Shown: positions 50,021 through 60,559 of the stretch, piece after piece
Layout of the letters: every line of letters starts with the position of its first letter
Position numbering within the stretch: the stretch's first letter is position 1
From: Micropterus salmoides
Lineage: Eukaryota > Chordata > Actinopteri > Centrarchiformes > Centrarchidae
Length of the DNA: 64,000 bases
Assembly (NCBI RefSeq): GCF_014851395.1
Contig: NW_024041150.1
Location: 40,795,437 to 40,859,436 of the forward strand
Direction of reading: 5' to 3'
Translations under genes and position numbers: made by a program
Notes under the pieces: model-generated
The model's database searches: none
What the model was told of the DNA's origin: nothing
What the model saw: the letters and a program-made list of their open reading frames with translations, nothing else

Positions 50021-50312
50021 AGGCTGCGTTTGGACTGCAGGCCTTAATGTGGCCCATATCAGACTTCATTGTGAACTGTCCGCGGCCTGAAAGTGACCCG
50101 CATGCGCAGACAATAAATCTCGGTGTCACACGCGGCACCGTGTTGCAGGCTACAGAAGTAATCAGGGGGCAACAGAGGTTAGCTCCGGTTAGCTTGTCCT
50201 CTCCGAACTGGAAAAGATCTGATTCCATGTGACTTGGAAGATCAGATCTGAGTCACATATGAGCAAAGAAATCGGATTTGGGTCACTTTGGGCTGCAGTC
50301 TGAACGTAGCCT
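50021..50312. mobile_element. MITE with ~20-base terminal inverted repeats
   Basis: The left end aggctgcgtttggactgcag (50021-50040) and the right end ctgcagtctgaacgtagcct (50293-50312) are inverted repeats with two mismatches. The 292-base body has no coding capacity. Sequence type resembles a known abundant fish hAT-like MITE. No clear target duplication was seen. Confidence 0.75.
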
Positions 50313-50429
50313 AATTGTGCCACATGAGCTCAGTCTGTGGGGGCTTGGCTTGGTAACCGGAGAGTCACAGATTCAAGTCCAGCACGGATCACTGCCAAAG
50401 GTGCCCCTGAGCAATGCCATGAACTAGGG

Positions 50430-50620
50430 CTGTACATAACGATTATTTTTAAAATCGATTAATATAACGATTATTTTTTTGATTAGTCGATAAATCTCAC
50501 AACACATTTTGTGTATTCTAAAGAAAAACAAAAATTGCAGATTAAAGTACCAATTTATCCAAAATAAATATCAGAGCATGTCTAATCAATAATATTCCAC
50601 GTCACTGATGTGTTGTGATA
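50430..50620. repeat. AT-rich repeat (cgattatt type)
   Basis: Tracts ataacgattatttttaaaat and ttagtcgataaatctcaca resemble 8905-8960 and 9880-9930, a frequent fish repeat signature. No gene. Confidence 0.4.
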
Positions 50621-51621
50621 ATAACAATAACAGACATTAATTAGGCTTCTTTACTTAAAACTTTAAATGTTACTGACATGGACTTATTTCAATATTGAGT
50701 AATGCGGTATGATAGTCAGATGTATTTCTGCATCAGTGTGGTTTCTCGCTCATACGTGGCCATTGAAAAACAGAAAAATATGAAACGGCTGAACGTTAGA
50801 TGACACGTGTAACATGTAACGTTACGTTACCATGACAGCAGCGGGGCAGAAATTACTTTTAACATGAAGGAGATAAATACATTTTAACGGACTACGTGTG
50901 CTCGTGCTGATAATGTGCCGTGCTTGTGTGGAGACAGGAGAAGCAGGATTTGCGGCGCTGCCGTCTGAACAAAGTGGTCCAGGATACTTTCGCTTCACGT
51001 ATTCGTGGACATCCAGCCTGTTCTCATGCTCAGGCGTCACATATGCACGCTTTGGAAAAACCGTGTCTATTGTGCGCAAAATGGCGAATTTGCGTGTATA
51101 GTAGACACCCCCAGGTGCGTGATGCATGAAGTCGAGATCTTGTATCTGCAGCTTGTCCGGGGGAATCCCTGCTAACATCGGAGGCAGCAACATTTCAACG
51201 CACGGAATGCGAATCGATGTATTCACGTAATCGATTACGTATTGATTCATTATTAATTGTTCCAGTGCTGAAGGATCAGGCTTATCAAACTATTATTTGG
51301 TATTGACACCTATTTAAAGGATCTATCACCATTTAATTAGTAATCACAAGATTCATAAATACCATGTCATCACAGATTGTTTTCTGCTGTCCAATCAGCT
51401 GAAAGCAGAGATCAAGAACTCGAAGAAACGTATGATCAACTGAGCTTTTAATCAATAAACAACAGCGATGCAACTGTAAGATAACAACTACTAACTAGCT
51501 AAGTGATGGTCAGCAGCTTTTTGTGGTTGCTTAGCCACAGCAGAGCATGATTTTCACAATAAAAGTACACTGGTGCACATTATGTCTTCGGCATGTCCTG
51601 TGCGATGGCCCCTCGCTGTGT

Positions 51622-54236
51622 CTATCTGATGGTGCAGTTGGTGAGGGAGGGGGCCTGCACAGCCCCTTCCCCTTCACCTCAAACCCGCAGCCTTTATAGT
51701 TCGCCACGCCCGGCTGTCGACCTGCAGGTCGGGCTGAAGGAGCTCCCAAACCCTCTGCTGGACTGCAGCTCTCTGTCCGGGTCACCTGAACACACGAGAG
51801 CGAGATAAACAGAGAGTTGGTGAGTGATTACCCGGAAAATCCCAAAAGCCACTTTCATCCAGTTGTAGGTGACATCTGAGTCGTCCAACACGTCCTCCTA
51901 CCTAAACAACACAGGTCGATCGTCAAGTGTTCCAAAACGACCATACAAGAGTTTTTCCTGTGTCAGTCCAGCGACAGGCTTATCGGACCTTAATGTGTAC
52001 GTAAGTACCTAAGTCACGTGAAGTTTAACAAGTGGAAAACATTGAAAAAAGGTTGGTTAGGTTTAGGCAACAAAACCACTTCATTGGGTTAGGAAAATAT
52101 TGTGGTCCAGGTTAAAGTAAGGAAAGTATGTAAGTCTCGTGACGGACGTGACAGAAATCAGTAATGCTATACTTAGAACTCAAAATAACTAAACATTTAC
52201 TTGGTTTCACTGGGAACTTGAACGCATTTCTCCTGTGTGAAAGTCCCAGGTTTGACCCATTCACCTTCACATCCTACCTCCTTACAGGGACTTTATTTAA
52301 AAACACTTTATCTGAATTCCTCTTTTGCTCCCGTCATACAGCCACTAGTGGTTGCTTGGTCAAGGCCCTTTGGCATTGCCTTTTAACCAGTAAAACATTG
52401 CCTGTTTTACTGGTGAGGATGGATGAAGCCGTCATCTTCCTGAAAAAGGAGACGTTGCGAGTGTACAGAAATAACAGCTTCCATGTTTCATTGATTGACG
52501 TGACAAATGATAACATGAACCCCTTGACTTAAAACAAACCAGATAGATACAGTCACTACTGGTTAAGGCAAAATAACCGTAAGTTAGCTTGACTAGCTGT
52601 TGTGACTGGTTAACAGTTAGATAACGTGTTATTAGCTTGCTAACAACGCATTACCATGTAAGCTAACATTTCTACAGTGTGAGAGCAAATGAATGTGCCA
52701 CTTTTATTTGATTAGGCACTAATAATCGGGGGACCATTTGAATTCCAAGACACAAAAAAAATTTGCTATTGCTGTTAGCTTAATAATCATTAAACTTATT
52801 TTTTTATGTTGTTTAATTTATTCACGATCTTCAGTGATTATTTTTATTGTTATTGTTATTATCTTTGTGACCATGATTACGGGGTAGTTGAGGAAGGTAA
52901 CTCTGTCTCCGGGGGTGGAGCCTGTGGGCGGTTACCAGCAGCTCAGTGCTGTCATCAGGGGCGGAGCAACATAGGAGGCGGGCCTGAGAGACCACGCCCT
53001 TCAGCTTACAGGCCTTGACATTGCATAACAAGACAGCTAGACCGCCTGGAGCTGCGAAGAGAGAGAGGTGAAATACTTTTGTTAAAATTTAATAAAGACA
53101 AAAGAAAGAAGGAATGAGATAAAGGGTGGATTAAACTGAAAGGAAAGATAAACAGAAATTAGAAAAACAAGAATTCAAAGAAGAAATTTCAGTAGGAAAA
53201 AACAGAGAATTTTAAATATATAATATTATATATATATATAGAGAGAGAATAAAGTTGTAATATTTCATGATAATGTCTTAATATGTCAACATTAACATTG
53301 TAAAAACTGGAAAACAAAGTCAGAATATTTAAGAACCAAAGTCGTAATATGATGAGAAATAAAAGTAGGCTAATGTCTCAAGAATATGGTTGTACTACTG
53401 TGAGAACAAAGAGCAAATGAAAGATAAAGGCTGAAATGTTTAGAGTAGTTTGGAATAAACTCGCACTAATGTGAGAATAGAGTTGTAATATTTCAACAAT
53501 AAGAATATAGTTTTGAGTATAAAGTAATATTAAATAATCAAATCTGACAACAGTCTTAATCGATCAACTTTATTTTAGACGCATAGGTCCATATCAGTAA
53601 AAGACAATAAATACATATAAAGACAATACAAGATACCAGTACAAAAGCTACAACACATATCATAACACATAACACATGTAGACATTTGTTCCAATGTTTC
53701 CAAAAACACGAGGAATACCTTGTATCACTTTTTATAGGTTCAGTTAAAGCTAAAATGACCAAATGTTTTGAATTAATCAGCGACACATAAATTTATGCAT
53801 AAGATTCTGCAATACAGCGCAAAGACCGGGAACATTACTTGTCACAAACATATGACTTGCACTTGTCCATTGGGAACTTAAGCAGGATTCTAAATTAATA
53901 CTTCAAAGTACAGATTGAATTACTAAAATAAGTTGCAATATTTAGACTAAATGTCGAAATAAATAAACTTTATTTTGACACAAAAATAAATAAGAAATAA
54001 AAGTGTAACGTTATAAAAATAAAGTCGTGCGTTACCTCCTCTAGGTCTGTTTTCTCTCCCAGTTTGCTGACGACAGTTCGGGCGGCGCGCTTCCCCTACG
54101 TCCACTTCCTGGACAGACAGCTCCTCGGCCAGTGGGTGGTGGCGGACGCCGAGGATCCGTCCAACCCGCAGGTCCAGTCGTGACACGTCAACCTGAGGCT
54201 CCACCCCCAAGGAGAGCAAGTCACAGGTGGGACGAG
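51622..54236 (-). pseudogene. aimp1-like gene, C-terminal EMAPII domain exons with many frame breaks
   Basis: Homologue of AIMP1/p43, a scaffold of the multi-aminoacyl-tRNA synthetase complex. Three minus-strand exons encode its C-terminal tRNA-binding domain: 54236-54036 (VDVSRLDLRVGRIL, then VDVGEA, then in a shifted frame RTVVSKLGEKTDLEE), 53051-52881 (LLCNVKACKLKGVVSQARLL, then shifted PPTGSTPGDRVTFLNYP) and 51785-51622 (GDPDREL, shifted VWELLQPDLQVDSR, shifted NYKGCGFEVKGKGLCR, shifted PSLTNCTIR and stop). Splice sites are present. I count about seven breaks, mostly single missing bases in G/C runs. Either a decaying gene or sequence errors next to the assembly gap. Upstream exons were not certain; a P/T-rich candidate lies at about 54478-54308. 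Confidence 0.75.
53060..54030. other. Intron of the aimp1-like gene, no feature seen
   Basis: AT-rich DNA with a (ta)n/(ga)n tract near 53225-53250. Repeated phrases about 'gtaatat' and 'gagaataaagt' suggest an old short tandem repeat. No exon recognised. Confidence 0.4.
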
Positions 54237-54708
54237 CTAAGAGAGAGAGAGGTAAAGTCATTTTTCTATCTGCCCTCCACCCTCCTTCCTTCCTTTCCTC
54301 ATCTCACTTTCCTCTCTCCCTCTTCCTCTGCTCTGCCTCTCTCTCCGGTCATGTGAGAAGGAAGAGGAGGGGGGAGGAGGATTGTTGGAACAGCAGCTGA
54401 TGCTCCAGCGGTGGAGGGAGGTTGCGTTGTGGGGGCGGGGCTACGGGTTGGAGAAGGCGGGGAGAACAAAGCCTGGCTGAAAGAAAAAAAAAAGAGAGAA
54501 GATTTTTTTAAACTGAAAGCAAAAAAAATGCATGAATTTAAATTAATGTGGCTGTTTTTATCTTTTGGGTAAATCTCCAAAATGTTTTGACTTATAAAGT
54601 TCTTATTAAATTAAATAATCCACTCTGACACAGTCGACATTGATGCAGCTCAGAGGAGAAAAACATCTGCAGTTGCCAAGTGTGGCAGTGAGTGTCTGTT
54701 TCTATCTT

Positions 54709-55208
54709 NNNNNNNNNNNNNNNNNNNNNNNNNNNNNNNNNNNNNNNNNNNNNNNNNNNNNNNNNNNNNNNNNNNNNNNNNNNNNNNNNNNNNNNNNNNN
54801 NNNNNNNNNNNNNNNNNNNNNNNNNNNNNNNNNNNNNNNNNNNNNNNNNNNNNNNNNNNNNNNNNNNNNNNNNNNNNNNNNNNNNNNNNNNNNNNNNNNN
54901 NNNNNNNNNNNNNNNNNNNNNNNNNNNNNNNNNNNNNNNNNNNNNNNNNNNNNNNNNNNNNNNNNNNNNNNNNNNNNNNNNNNNNNNNNNNNNNNNNNNN
55001 NNNNNNNNNNNNNNNNNNNNNNNNNNNNNNNNNNNNNNNNNNNNNNNNNNNNNNNNNNNNNNNNNNNNNNNNNNNNNNNNNNNNNNNNNNNNNNNNNNNN
55101 NNNNNNNNNNNNNNNNNNNNNNNNNNNNNNNNNNNNNNNNNNNNNNNNNNNNNNNNNNNNNNNNNNNNNNNNNNNNNNNNNNNNNNNNNNNNNNNNNNNN
55201 NNNNNNNN
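54709..55208. other. Assembly gap, 500 N
   Basis: Exactly 500 undetermined bases, a conventional gap size, so true length is unknown. It lies just upstream (minus strand) of the recognised aimp1-like exons, where the missing N-terminal exons might be. Confidence 0.98.
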
Positions 55209-56344
55209 ATAATTATAAAATGTTAAAGTATTCAACATAACGTAGTCAAAGCAGCAAAATGTCCCCACTTTTCTACTTCTATATATTCTATCAGCAGATG
55301 ATTATCATATGTTAATGAAAGGCAGGATTTTACTGCTTTAGTTGTTGAGGAGCTATATAGCTACCTATTTTGTCTGGGACTGCAAAAAAAGTGTTTCATA
55401 ATGGATAAATATGTTGATTATTTTCTCCATTAAATGATTAAATCAAAGTGACACCTTCACAATGCTGGTTGTGTCCAAACCGTGCGAAACTTAAGCAAAT
55501 TTGTGAATCTGGAACCGTGAAATGTTTCTATATGAAAGGTTAACAAAACGATCAAAAAGCATTCAATTAACTGTTTGGTCGTCGACTAATTGAATCAGCA
55601 AATTGTATCAGCTGTACTTTTATAAACTGGTGGTTAACTTATAACAAAACATCACATTTTGTACACTCTTCATATGTTGTGTGTGTTAAAAAGAAGAAGC
55701 GGAGTAGAAGCAGAAAGTGGCAAGAAAAACAGTAGTCAAGTAAACAAAGAAGGACGGCATCAAATTTGTACTTAAGTACGTGTGACGGACATACGAGTCC
55801 ACATACTCCTGCCCCTTCCTCTCCACATACAGGTTCATCTGGATCAGAGATAAAGGATTGAATTGTTCATTTATCCATCAGTATATGTTACTCACCACAA
55901 AGAAGACTTTACATCAGTAGGCAAGGTAAAGAAATAAGCGGTGTCCAAACCACAGCCCGTGCAAACTGTGAGGTGTCATCATTTTTAACTCTGCCACATT
56001 AATTTGACAGACTTTCGTTACTTTTCAGATAAAATTTACATTAAACACTTTATCCGACCGTCATCTTGTCTTCAAAAAGGTAACACAGGTAAAGTTAGCA
56101 TGCTATGTCAAGTCTCTCTTTGTCTCTCCCTGTGTGTGTGCGCGTGTTGGGCAGGGCTCGACAATAACGGTGGCTCGATGGCCAGTAAAACGTAACATCG
56201 GGACAGTTGAACTAGCAACAAAAACATTAGTATTTAAAATAAATGAATTAGAAACTCAACATCCGGTTCTTTTGTAGCTCTTGGCGCGCAACGTTGTCCA
56301 ATCCAGAGTTGTGGTTGTCAAATGTTATTTCTCTAATCTCAATC
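55209..56344. other. Non-coding, no gene seen
   Basis: Contains the tract at 55446-55470 shared with 28480-28505 and AT-rich sequence. No exon of the aimp1-like or MADF gene recognised. Confidence 0.4.
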
Positions 56345-56690
56345 AAGCGGCAACCTCTGGGTCTGAAAGTGAAACCATGCAGACAGAACTTAAACCTGCA
56401 TTCTCTCTAACGGCCAGCAGGGGGCGAGTCCTTTAGAAATAATGGTAAAATGTTGCTACTTCTCAGCTGAATTATTTAACCTCCGTAAACACTTTCATAA
56501 CGAGTTTATGGTCTCAGTCGCTAGTTTCAAGTGTTCTTCAACACAGCATGATGTTCATTGAGTAAATTATGGTCCTATTTAGCGGAAACATACGATAATG
56601 CAGTGTATGCTTTTGGGCGGGCCTTCATTGTGATTAACATGTCGCTACCATGACGACCTGACAATCAGGATAGTCGCCCATCCCTAATCA
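56345..56690 (+). repeat. Dispersed repeat, copy 2 of 3
   Basis: Same family as 42895-43260 and 59640-59950, sharing taacggccagcagggggcga, gtaaacactttc, tagtttcaagtgttcttcaa and aacatgtcgctaccatga. Confidence 0.65.
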
Positions 56691-57004
56691 GTATCTAACA
56701 ATGTCACCAATTAATGTAAAGGATTGTAATTCAATCAATCAGTCACAGGGGACACATAAATGGAGAACCAACACTTTTACTACTTTACCTACTTGAAGCT
56801 GATGAGACTTACTTAAGTTTAAGATTTTCACGGCAGGACTTCTACGTTAGTAATAATAAATTACTAAAGTAAAAACACAAGAGTATTAGAATCAAATATA
56901 CTTAAAGCAGCAAAAGTAAAAGTACTCATTATGCAGAATGGCCTATTTTAAACAATATCCATTATTTTAGTGTATTATAATTCATAATCTGATAAGCCTC
57001 ATCT

Positions 57005-57595
57005 TCTATCTAAAGTTAAGCCTTTTCTTAACAGGCATGACCTAGAAAAAGTGATTCATGCCTTTATTAGTTCGAGGTTGGATTATTGTAATGCTCTTTA
57101 TGTTGGTTTAAATCAATGCTTCATCTCACTGCTCGCTGCTCGGTTTTTAACAAATACATCTAGGCGTGCTCGCATCACTCCCGTCCTCTACACTCCCAGT
57201 GCAGTATAGAATACATTTTAAGATTTTGCTGTTCGTTTTAAAATCCCCAAAATGGCCTGGCCCCGGAGTACTTAACTGAGATTTTAACCCTGCGTGAGCA
57301 CAGCCGGTCGTTTCGGTCTTCAAACCAATTGGTTTCAAAAGTCCCAAGGTGGAAGTATAAGCAGCGGGGTGATCACAATTGCAGATGAAACTATTTTTAG
57401 GTCTAAACTTAAAACCCACCTGTTTAGAATGGCTTTTAATACGCAGTAGTGGTGTGACAATTTCCTTTTTCTTGTTTCTTTTTGTTATACAGATCTATTG
57501 TATGATATGCAGTTTTACTATATTCTATGATGTGAAGCACTTTGGATACCTGACAGTTGTTGTAAAGCGCTATAGAAAAATGTTTGATTGATTTG
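57005..57595 (+). pseudogene. L2/Rex1-like LINE C-terminal fragment
   Basis: Frames encode DLEKVIHAFISSRLDYCNAL and YVGLNQ, then AARFLTNTSRRARITPVL and YRIHFKILLFVLKS, typical of the C-terminal part of fish L2/Rex1-type reverse transcriptase, with internal deletions and frame changes. It ends with a tail resembling 'gcactttggatacctgac' and 'gtaaagcgctatagaaaaat'. A different subfamily from the copies at 11.7 and 22.7 kb. Confidence 0.75.
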
Positions 57596-57985
57596 AATAA
57601 TTACAATCCAGGTGAAAGTGCTAGTGTGTTCACTTAAATGTTGCAGCTGGTAAAGGTGCAGCTCATTTTAATGACTTGATAATAATGTTAGTTTAATCTA
57701 TGATATGACATCATGTATTAGTTTATATTTTGTAACATTAACCTGAATCTTTAGAGTATCTACAGTGATCATGTAGTGGAGTAAAAAGCAAAATATTTGC
57801 CACTGAAATGTAGGAGGAAATAAGTATTGAGTATCAGAAAATTTTAAATATTCCAGTAATGTACGAGTATCTTTGGGTAACTGTACTTTGTTACTTTCTG
57901 CCACTCTCCCAAGACAGCATCACTGCAGAGTACTTTTCCTCCATGACACTAGTTCAGATTTATGTGATATTAAATCATCAGATTT

Positions 57986-58763
57986 TTATATGGAGTTTGG
58001 TGCACAGCGTCTGTTCCCACCTGTCCTACAGAGAGAGACCCGAGGCTGCAGCACCGCCTCCAGCTGCCTCCTCTGCCGGTCGATCTCCTGCCTCAGACCC
58101 GAAGCCTCCTCCTCGTACCCGGCTACGGTTCTCTCCACAACCGCGAAGATTTCCTGCGCGGCTGTTGTCAGTTTCTCTGCGATGAATCCTCTCAGGATCT
58201 CCGCTTTGGCCAGTTGGTCCACACGGTCCGCCGAGGACACAAACGGACCGTTACCCGTCGCCATTTTCTTCTGACAGTCTGTAAAGTTGGACTCTGAGGT
58301 CCCGTCGTCTTCCTCGACCTCCCGCACCTTGTCGTTACACCTGGTTTCTCTCGGGGTGACGTTAAAGAAGGGGTCGAGGAAAGACAGGACCTCGGAGTGC
58401 TTCCACCGTTTCCCGCACACGTTTCTCTTCTCGATCTCCTTCCTCTTCTCCTTCAGATACGTGTCCCGGAGGCCCCTCCACTTCCTCCTGCATATCTCCT
58501 CTAACAAGAAACACAACACGACCTGCTGAATGCTGTTAATTAAAAAAAAAAAAAAAAGGTTTTAAATACTAACTAACTTACAACTAACTTAAAGCACAGC
58601 CGGTTGCTGGACGCGCTTCTTTTCACAACTTACCGGATAGTCCCACCTCCTCGCTGACTTTGCACCAAGCCATCTCCCTCTCTGCCCGGTCTCTGTACAG
58701 GTACGAAGATGAGTCGTATAATACCGAGTGCCCACGCACAGAGACAATCAGCCTGTCCTCCAT
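57986..58763 (-). CDS. MADF-domain protein joined to a zinc-finger-type N-terminal coiled coil
   Basis: Two exons on the minus strand: 58763-58634 (MEDRLIVSVRGHSVLYDSSS ...) and 58500 onward; GT-AG junction, phase 1. Residues about 1-100 form a MADF (Adf-1-like, Myb-related DNA-binding) domain, with aromatic marks LYDSSSYLYRD, MAWCKVSEEVG and EICRRKWRGLRDTYLKE. After an acidic linker and an internal MATGNG, exon 2 continues into ILRGFIAEKLTTAAQEIFAV and VERTVAGYEEEASGLRQEI, a coiled coil like those at the N terminus of many fish C2H2 zinc-finger proteins. A donor GTAGGA at 58029 suggests a further exon, which I could not find; read-through would stop at 57986. Likely a nuclear DNA-binding protein, possibly incomplete. 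Confidence 0.7.
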
Positions 58764-58938
58764 GTTTTCGTCCTCTTCTTTTCTTGTTTAACGCTGGTTG
58801 GCATCCAACTGAAATGCTGCATTACCGCCACCTATTGTACTGGAGTGTGGGCTGGGGACAAAACAATAACAAACCAAAAATAAATTATATCCTTTCTGTC
58901 ATTCAGGTGTCTTTAAGAACCTAAATGGATGCTTAAAA
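58764..58938. other. Upstream flank of the MADF gene
   Basis: Presumed promoter side of the MADF gene. No TATA box is clear. The stretch is short and no other feature was seen. Confidence 0.35.
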
Positions 58939-59235
58939 GTCCAGTGTGTTATATTTAGGAGGATCTATTGACACAAATACAATACAATATCCATTTCTAC
59001 GGAAGCCCTAAGCAGCCATCGATTAAAATTATTATTTTTTACTCCATTTTCCTGTGATAACGGGATAATTTTCTCGTTTCTTAGCTGTACAGAACGCGTT
59101 CTACGTTGAATACGTACGAATAGGGAGAAGAACAAGAAGTAGTAGTAGTAGTATTAGTAAGTAGTAGCCTAGTAAGAAGAGAAGTGAAATTTGGACAAAC
59201 AGAGGACCACACGTATTATTTAGCACAAGAGCCGA
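58939..59235 (+). repeat. Dispersed repeat, partner of 49.56-49.89 kb
   Basis: Starts with gtccagtgtgttatatttag and includes ggatctattgacac, gtagtagtagtagta and gaagtgaaatttggacaaac, matching 49560-49890. Confidence 0.65.
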
Positions 59236-59244
59236 CAGAGCGTG

Positions 59245-59960
59245 TCGGCCTTATAGACTGTATATAAGAAGTGGACGTAGTCGTCGTGGTGTCACCTGTT
59301 GGTTTGTGAACTGCGGTTTTGAAGCCTCAAGTTTGGCCGTTGTTGAGTTTTTACAACCAGTGGCACCGGACGTGACCATATTTGGATGAGACGGTTGAGC
59401 TAGCGGCCGCGTGCGGAGCTAGCTAGCTTGCTAAGCTAGGTGCATCTGTAATCCACGTTAACTGTCATTTTAACAGGGCTGATAACTTTGTTTAGCAAAC
59501 AACAGTCTTAAAACTAAATGTACTCCCCAGAGAAAGTGAACAGCCAATTCCTATTAAGCTTTTTCAACAGCGCTGGTTAAATTTATACAGTGCCTTGGGA
59601 ACGAGTCACCTCTAGCCCAAGCGGGAATCTTCCGGTCTACAATATGAAGCCGAGGAAGTCCCTGAAACCTGTATTGAAAATCCAGCAGGGGGGCGACTCT
59701 TCTGGTTGCAAAAATAAGTCAGACTCCATTAGAAATAATGGGAAAATGACCCTACTTCTCTGCTGAATAATTACCCCAGTAAACACTTTCCTGATGAGTG
59801 TATGGTCCCAGTTGCTAGTTTCTAGTCACAAACTGATGTTCATTTAGTAAATTATGGACCCATTTATTTTAAAATAGACCACAAAGCAGAGTTTATCTAT
59901 GATTAACAAGTCATTACCATGGCGACCTGTCAATCAGGCTAGAGCATAGACTGTATAGAC
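59245..59960 (+). repeat. Composite repeat bounded by atagactgtatat motifs
   Basis: Begins at atagactgtatataagaa (about 59252) and ends with catagactgtatagac (59945-59960), direct copies of one motif. The inner part 59640-59945 is copy 3 of the repeat at 42.9 and 56.35 kb. A fish repeat of this kind often carries 'ccaccatatttg'-like and 'ccagcagggggcgac' tracts; both are seen. Confidence 0.55.
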
Positions 59961-60109
59961 GTTAGTTAGTTAGTAGTAAATAGTGTCTCCTATTAAAATG
60001 GTTTTGCTAGGGTATAAATCGCCGAAATTAAAACATGCTGTCTGTCATAGATGTCAGGTGTTTATGATTCCAAAAGACTATGAATGATTTAAACCTGACC
60101 CTCAGGTAG

Positions 60110-60425
60110 GGATGTGCGGATCGATCCTAAAGTATCGATATTTCTGATACCAACGTTTCCTGCTCTAGGATCAATACTCATATAAAAGGATCGATATCTG
60201 AACTCAGTCATTTGGAGTGAGTGTGTGTTTTATTATTAGTATCTTACTGTCACCAGGATGGGCTAATTATACTCAGTTTATAGGAACTACTTTCCCTTCC
60301 GCCTCATGCTTGCGCTACGGCTGTGTGGCTGTGTAATTATTGGTATTGGTATCGGCAATACCAGGCTGGGTATTATTTGGTGTTGGATCAGATAGGAATT
60401 AAGTGGTATCACACAGCACTACCCT
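60110..60425 (+). mobile_element. hAT-like MITE (ggtatcgg type)
   Basis: Starts with gtagggatgtgcggatcgat and ends with ataggaattaagtggtatca, cacagcactacc. The right part is the reverse complement of 47150-47240. Non-coding, dispersed in fish. Confidence 0.6.
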
Positions 60426-60559
60426 CATGCAGTTTGGGTTCACCTGAAGCCCCACCCCCTGCAGCCGAGTCAGAATCACTTGGTGCACCCGGGGTCCGCG
60501 GACAAAGCACAGGAGACAAGAGCAGACGAGCAGAATGTGGAACTGGGTCAAGCTGAGGG

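Noticed and set aside
50340..50420. Possible tRNA-like or SINE head (ggtaaccggagagtcacaga)
   Set aside because: Only one short tract resembles a tRNA B box; I could not find box A, a body or a tail, so it was not called.
54640..55268. Open frames of 182-190 residues on both strands spanning the gap
   Set aside because: They consist almost entirely of undetermined residues across the 500 N and carry no information.
57859..58529. Plus-strand frames opposite the MADF gene
   Set aside because: Shadows of the minus-strand exons, which have a domain and consistent splicing.
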